DNA from: Microbulbifer sp. SAOS-129_SWC
Lineage (GTDB): Bacteria > Pseudomonadota > Gammaproteobacteria > Pseudomonadales > Cellvibrionaceae
NCBI RefSeq assembly: GCF_039696035.1
Contig: NZ_CP155567.1
Span: 3,529,001-3,593,000, forward strand
DNA length: 64,000 nucleotides
Direction: 5' to 3'
Positions 61,010 through 64,000 of this stretch are shown here, piece after piece. Positions within the stretch are counted from its first letter, which is position 1; each line of letters starts with the position of its first letter. The notes under the pieces were generated by a model that was not told where the DNA came from, searched no databases, and saw only the letters and a program-made list of their open reading frames with translations. The position numbers and the translations under genes were made by a program.

Positions 61010-61066
61010 AGGGCCAGGTCGTCCTGGACATCACTACCCGGAATGGGGGAGGTCGTCCTCCTTCAA
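61010..61066 (-). promoter_or_regulatory. guanidine-II (mini-ykkC) riboswitch
   Basis: On the minus strand two small hairpins with identical ACGA loops follow one another: GGAGG-ACGA-CCTCC (61061-61048) and CCAGG-ACGA-CCTGG (61027-61014). Paired stem-loops with ACGR loops define the guanidine-II class. The second hairpin ends about 20 bases before the sugE ribosome-binding site (GGAG), so guanidine binding may free that site for translation. The mechanism is inferred from the class. Confidence 0.88.
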
Positions 61067-61290
61067 TTGGCGGCACAATAAACCACGGACGAATTTTGAT
61101 CAATAGGGCCACTCCCGGCGGTGCCACAGCCCTGCGGCACCATGACCACACAGTCACAACCCACACCCCCGCTACAGGTGCTCCCGCCTCCCCCGGTACA
61201 CGGAATCCGGTATAGCCCGGTAACTCGCGACATGCCTGGAGATGCCTGAAAGACTCCTGAGCCCAGCCGGGGAGGGTCGAGAGAAAAGCT

Positions 61291-61319
61291 TTGACTTAGC
61301 TCGAAGGTGGGCCTAAAGT
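61291..61319 (+). promoter_or_regulatory. promoter of the cold-shock gene
   Basis: TTGACT (61291-61296), a 17-base spacer and TAAAGT (61314-61319). It predicts a leader of about 140 bases before the ATG, similar to the long leaders of E. coli cspA-type mRNAs. Confidence 0.65.
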
Positions 61320-61465
61320 GCCGGTAGTCAAATGTAAGCCTCTTGTTTAAATCCTCAGTTTCGTCGCATTCCCTTTTCTTCGTCCTGTAGCATCTAAATT
61401 CCAGTCTTTATTTTGCTGCCCATGCCCCACAAAGGCATCCCTTTATTTGTTTACAGGAAATGACC

Positions 61466-61675
61466 ATGTCCAACACAACGACCGGCACTGTTAAGTGGTT
61501 TAACGAATCCAAAGGCTTCGGCTTTATTGAACAGAAGTCTGGCCCCGACGTATTCGCGCATTTCAGCGCGATTGCAAGTTCAGGCTTTAAAACCCTGGCT
61601 GAAGGCCAGGCGGTTGAGTTCTCCGTAACTCAAGGCGCTAAAGGCCCGCAAGCTGAAAATATTGTTTGCATCTGA
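61466..61675 (+). CDS. CspA-family cold-shock protein
   Basis: Single cold-shock domain of 69 residues that binds single-stranded RNA and DNA. It has [18 protein letters not shown] with RNP1 (KGFGFI), then RNP2 as DVFAHFSAI, and ends in [10 protein letters not shown]. The ATG at 61466 is chosen since AGGA lies seven bases upstream; an ATG at 61460 would overlap the ribosome-binding site. A long untranslated leader and its place ahead of rnr, itself cold-induced in E. coli, suggest a cold response. Confidence 0.95.
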   Translation: MSNTTTGTVKWFNESKGFGFIEQKSGPDVFAHFSAIASSGFKTLAEGQAVEFSVTQGAKGPQAENIVCI

Positions 61676-61694
61676 GCCTGACGGCTCGAATATA

Positions 61695-61822
61695 CAGCAG
61701 CCCCTAACAGGTCTGCTGCCGAGTGGCCCGGGAGGCCACTCCGGTTAAGATACCACCCGTAGGTTATACGGGTGACTTAACCGGAAGGATGGGCATTTAC
61801 GCTGATCACAGCTTGAATGCCC
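61695..61822 (+). other. series of four hairpins between csp and rnr
   Basis: Four stem-loops follow one another: CAGCAG/CTGCTG (61695-61718), AGTGGCC/GGCCACT (61722-61740), CCGGTTAAG/CTTAACCGG with an inner CACCCGT/ACGGGTG (61741-61784), and GGGCATT/AATGCCC (61791-61822). None ends in a clear U-run. They could form a 3' stability structure for the csp mRNA, a small RNA, or part of an rnr leader. Confidence 0.5.
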
Positions 61823-61957
61823 GACTGCAATACCCCTCAACGCTGTTGAGCAACCTCCGCCTGCATACCTTGCCGAGTAACACCTGATCTGTCCTTACAC
61901 ATCACTGAAGTTTTTACCAAGCGCAAACTTATTGGCGGTTTTTCCCGAGAGGAAATC

Positions 61958-64000
61958 ATGAGTAAATCCCCAATAGCTGCGTTTGATCCGCAAGACGCCA
62001 AAAAATACAGTCACCCGATTCCCGCACGCGAGTTCATTATGAGCTTGCTCGAAAGCAATAAAAAAGTACTCGATCGGGAGCAGCTGGCGAAAGTCCTGGA
62101 CCTCTCTTCTGATGAACAGAAAGAGGCACTGCGTCGTCGTTTGCGTGCAATGGAGCGCGACGGACAAATTCTTTTCGAACACCGCAAAGGTTATAGCCTG
62201 GTCAAACCGGAAGATCTGGTGAGCGGGCGTGTAATCGGGCACCCGGACGGTTTCGGCTTTCTGAACAGTGATTCTTCTGAGGAGGACCTGTTTTTATCCG
62301 ACAACGAAATGCTGACGGTGTTTGACGGTGATCTCGTGCAGGCACGTATCAGTGGTACCGACCGCCGCGGCCGCAAAACCGGCATTATTGTGAATGTGCT
62401 GGAGCGCAATACCACGCATCTGGTCGGCCGCCTGCAGTTTGAAGAGGATCATTACTTCCTCAAACCGGAAAACAGTCGTATTGCCCACGAAATTGACCTC
62501 GATCGCGACCAGTTGATGGGCGCCAAACCGGGACAGTATATTTCTGTAGCGATCATCGATTTCCCCAGCCGCCGCTACAATGCCTTCGGGCGCGTAACCG
62601 AGTTGCTCGGCGACGCCATGGGCCCCGGCATGGAGATCGATGTCGCCATCCGCAGTCACGACATTCCCCATAACTGGCCACAGGACACCCTGCGCGCAGC
62701 GAAGCAGCTGGGCCATAAAGTGCCCGAGGCAGACAAACTGCACCGCGCCGACCTGAGAGAACTGCCGTTCGTCACCATCGACGGTGAAGACGCCAAGGAT
62801 TTCGACGATGCGGTGTACTGTGAGAAAGCCGCAACTGGCGGCTGGCATTTATTTGTAGCGATTGCCGATGTCTCCCACTACGTTGCCCCGGGTAGCGCAC
62901 TCGACCGGGAAGCACAGAAGCGCGCGACATCCGTGTATTTTCCCGGCCGCGTGGTACCGATGCTGCCGGAATCACTCTCCAATGGTTTGTGCTCGCTCAA
63001 TCCACAGGTAGACCGTCTGGTGATGGTGTGCGAGATGACATTCAGCAAAGCCGGGAAAATGACCGCCTACACCTTTTCCGAGGGTGTTATTCACTCCCAT
63101 GCGCGGCTTACCTATAACCAGGTGAATGCCTTTATCACCGCACCGGATTCCGGTGTGGGACGAAAGACCGCCCGCCAACTCAAAGACACGGCGCCGCATA
63201 TTCAGGCGCTGCACGGGCTTTACACGGTTTTGAAGAAAGCCCGCACTAAACGCGGCGCGATGGATTTTGAAAAGACCGAAGTGCAATTCAAATTCACGGA
63301 AGACCGCAAGATCGAGCGAATACTCCCGGTAATCCGCAACGATGCGCACAAGATGATTGAGGAGTTCATGCTGAGCGCCAATGTGGCCACGGCCGACTTC
63401 CTCAAGCGGCAGAAGATACCGACCCTGTATCGCGTGCACGACGGCCCGCGGGACAAGAAACTAACCAGCCTACGCGTATTCCTGAAGGACAAGGGACTCA
63501 AGTTGGGCGGCGGCAACAAGCCTTCGACCGCGCATTACGATCAGCTGCTGAGTCGTATTGGCGAGCGCGGCGATGCGCAAACGATCCGCACCATGATGTT
63601 GCGATCCCTCAGCCAGGCGGAGTACAGCCCGGACAATCGGGGCCATTTTGGCCTGGCGTATTCCGCCTATGCGCACTTCACCTCACCCATTCGCCGGTAC
63701 CCGGACTTGCTGGTGCACCGAGCCATTCGGTCGGTGATTCGCCAGGAACAACAGCGCAACCCTGTCCGTCGCGCGCTCAAATTTTTCTTCGGCGCGGGCG
63801 ATGCACCGGTGCAACGTTTCGATGACGCAAAACCCCTCGCGCCTGCAAAAAGTTACCCCTACGACAAGCCGGCGATGCAGACCCTCGCGGTACATTGCTC
63901 TAACGCTTCGCGCCGCGCGGACAAAGCGAGCTGGGATGTAGAAGCCTGGCTAAAATGCGAGTATATGCAGGACTTTATCGGTGACACCTTTCACGGGGTT
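61958..64000 (+). CDS. rnr: ribonuclease R, N-terminal 681 codons
   Basis: Processive 3'-5' exoribonuclease able to unwind structured RNA, also involved in tmRNA maturation and trans-translation decay. The gene is cut by the window edge; RNase R is usually over 800 residues. Seen in order are the N-terminal helix-turn-helix (DREQLAKVLDLSSDEQKEAL), two cold-shock domains (from about residue 88, GRVIGHPDGFGFLNSD), and the RNB catalytic domain with the metal-binding Asp cluster FVTIDGEDAKDFDDAVYCE (about 270-288). SSNG-type LPESLSNGLCSLNP and TSPIRRYPDLLVHRA follow. The ATG at 61958 has a GAGGA site. Confidence 0.97.
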   Translation, partial: MSKSPIAAFDPQDAKKYSHPIPAREFIMSLLESNKKVLDREQLAKVLDLSSDEQKEALRRRLRAMERDGQILFEHRKGYSLVKPEDLVSGRVIGHPDGFGFLNSDSSEEDLFLSDNEMLTVFDGDLVQARISGTDRRGRKTGIIVNVLERNTTHLVGRLQFEEDHYFLKPENSRIAHEIDLDRDQLMGAKPGQYISVAIIDFPSRRYNAFGRVTELLGDAMGPGMEIDVAIRSHDIPHNWPQDTLRAAKQLGHKVPEADKLHRADLRELPFVTIDGEDAKDFDDAVYCEKAATGGWHLFVAIADVSHYVAPGSALDREAQKRATSVYFPGRVVPMLPESLSNGLCSLNPQVDRLVMVCEMTFSKAGKMTAYTFSEGVIHSHARLTYNQVNAFITAPDSGVGRKTARQLKDTAPHIQALHGLYTVLKKARTKRGAMDFEKTEVQFKFTEDRKIERILPVIRNDAHKMIEEFMLSANVATADFLKRQKIPTLYRVHDGPRDKKLTSLRVFLKDKGLKLGGGNKPSTAHYDQLLSRIGERGDAQTIRTMMLRSLSQAEYSPDNRGHFGLAYSAYAHFTSPIRRYPDLLVHRAIRSVIRQEQQRNPVRRALKFFFGAGDAPVQRFDDAKPLAPAKSYPYDKPAMQTLAVHCSNASRRADKASWDVEAWLKCEYMQDFIGDTFHGV

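Overview
The window looks like a chromosomal segment of a marine gammaproteobacterium close to Microbulbifer and other Cellvibrionales. This is inferred from the conserved gene order (greA-carB-carA-dapB-dnaJ-dnaK-grpE-recN-fur-bamE-rnfH-ratA-smpB-ssrA), the high GC content, and a tmRNA tag ANDDNYGAQLAA. No database search was possible, so the genus is a judgement. No rRNA, tRNA or CRISPR array was recognised.

Layout. 1-5.1 kb: a partial membrane-anchored protein, a TPR protein, and a TetR-controlled ABC exporter (adaptor, ATPase, permease) like E. coli cecR-ybhGFSR; an inverted-repeat operator lies between its -35 and -10 boxes. 5.3-13.4 kb: a curli cluster on one strand, csgD-csgE-csgF-csgG-csgB followed by four large csgA-like curlins. 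13.4-32.9 kb: core genes for transcript elongation, carbamoyl phosphate, lysine, an S6-modification-like fusion, the GrpE-DnaK-DnaJ chaperones with sigma-32 type promoters, RecN with a LexA box, Fur, BamE and RatA/RnfH. This core is broken up by repeats: a 255-bp MITE-like element that splits a DksA/TraR-type gene, and five 158-bp tandem units that each carry a perfect DnaA box. 33.2-36.6 kb: two Na+-dependent NSS transporters flank smpB.

36.7-59.8 kb: after ssrA comes a composite accessory region. The 3' end of ssrA is copied about 9.8 kb downstream (25 of 26 bases), and degenerate boundary sequences recur at about 37.2, 41.75, 46.9, 50.4 and 59.7 kb. They divide the region into four gene modules: (1) fatty-acid cis/trans isomerase plus an OprB porin; (2) arylsulfatase, SdsA-type alkylsulfatase and a possible SCP2-like protein; (3) a LysR regulator, a Cys-nucleophile hydrolase and an Old Yellow Enzyme; (4) a CzcCBA-type metal efflux system under a BlaI/M56 pair, with HupE-like and other accessory proteins. 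No integrase remains.

59.8-64.0 kb: apparent core resumes with a DTW-domain tRNA enzyme, a SugE/Gdx guanidinium exporter behind a guanidine-II (mini-ykkC) riboswitch, a cold-shock protein with a long leader, and the first 681 codons of RNase R.
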